Assembly: GCA_003526525.1 (NCBI GenBank)
Contig: DPVV01000351.1
Location: 4,169-9,515 of the forward strand
Source: Lachnoclostridium phytofermentans
GTDB lineage: Bacteria; Bacillota; Clostridia; Lachnospirales; Lachnospiraceae
Direction: 5' to 3'
DNA length: 5,347 bases
The position numbers and the translations under genes are program-made. Under the pieces are notes generated by a model, which saw nothing but the letters and a program-made list of their open reading frames with translations, was not told the origin of the DNA and did not search any database. This document shows, in pieces, positions 5,203 through 5,347 of this stretch. Positions within the stretch are counted from its first letter, which is position 1. Each line of letters starts with the position of its first letter.

Positions 5203-5347
5203 TAAGAATGCCTTGTACATCGATTGTAAAAGTTATTGCCCTATCTAATTTACAAGCCTATACTTTCAATTTAACATTTAATATCTCATCCTACATTCTT
5301 CTCTCTCGTATCCTGTAAGGCATAAACTAATTGGCATAAGACTAATC
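5203..5347. other. right flank, no firm gene
   Basis: It begins with TAAGAATG, the right copy of the target duplication. No start codon with a ribosome-binding site was found. One minus-strand frame is open from the window edge (5345) to a TGA at 5286-5288, ending ...YALQDTREKNVG. It could be the C-terminus of a neighbouring gene, but 19 codons are too few to judge. Confidence 0.4.

Noticed and set aside
5286..5345. 19-codon minus-strand frame running off the right edge (...YALQDTREKNVG)
   Set aside because: It might be the tail of a gene outside the window but is too short to identify or to distinguish from chance.

Overview
The window looks like AT-rich DNA from a low-GC Gram-positive bacterium. 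Shine-Dalgarno sequences are strong (AAGGAGG, GGAGG), signal peptides are of the Firmicute type, and both secreted enzymes carry clostridial-style modules. A chitin-degrading anaerobe of the Clostridia (Lachnospiraceae-like) is a reasonable inference, but no species can be assigned from the sequence alone.

Layout. Positions 1-464 are a long AT-rich upstream region. It holds three copies of a 12-bp repeat, a perfect 13-bp operator-like palindrome, a possible long-range stem, and a 21-codon leader ORF with a very strong ribosome-binding site that ends 17 nt before the first chitinase. Positions 465-2426 encode a secreted modular GH18 chitinase (signal peptide, GH18, two chitobiase C-terminal-like repeats, CBM5/12). 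Its reading frame is broken by one in-frame TAG at 1608-1610, just before the last strand of the catalytic barrel; everything after the TAG is open and conserved in the same frame. Positions 2485-4140 encode a second secreted GH18 enzyme with the reverse module order (signal peptide, CBM5/12, two repeats, GH18). The two genes lie 58 nt apart on the same strand with no terminator between them, so they probably form one transcription unit. It ends at a strong hairpin plus T-tract terminator at 4283-4335.

Downstream of that terminator is an 847-bp segment (4356-5202) bounded by 26-bp terminal inverted repeats matching at 25 positions and flanked by an 8-bp direct repeat matching at 7 positions. 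Its only evident gene, on the minus strand, encodes a 187-aa RimJ/RimL-like GNAT acetyltransferase. No transposase is present. This is the structure of a non-autonomous transposable cassette carrying a passenger gene. The last 145 bp hold no gene that can be supported firmly.

How the parts fit. The two chitinases look complementary. The first has the insertion-containing catalytic domain (ChiA/ChiB-like, often processive). The second has a compact domain without the insertion (ChiD-like, often endo-acting). Both bind chitin through CBM5/12 modules. The TAG makes it doubtful that the first enzyme is produced in active form unless the codon is read through. The acetyltransferase cassette is a later insertion unrelated to chitin use.
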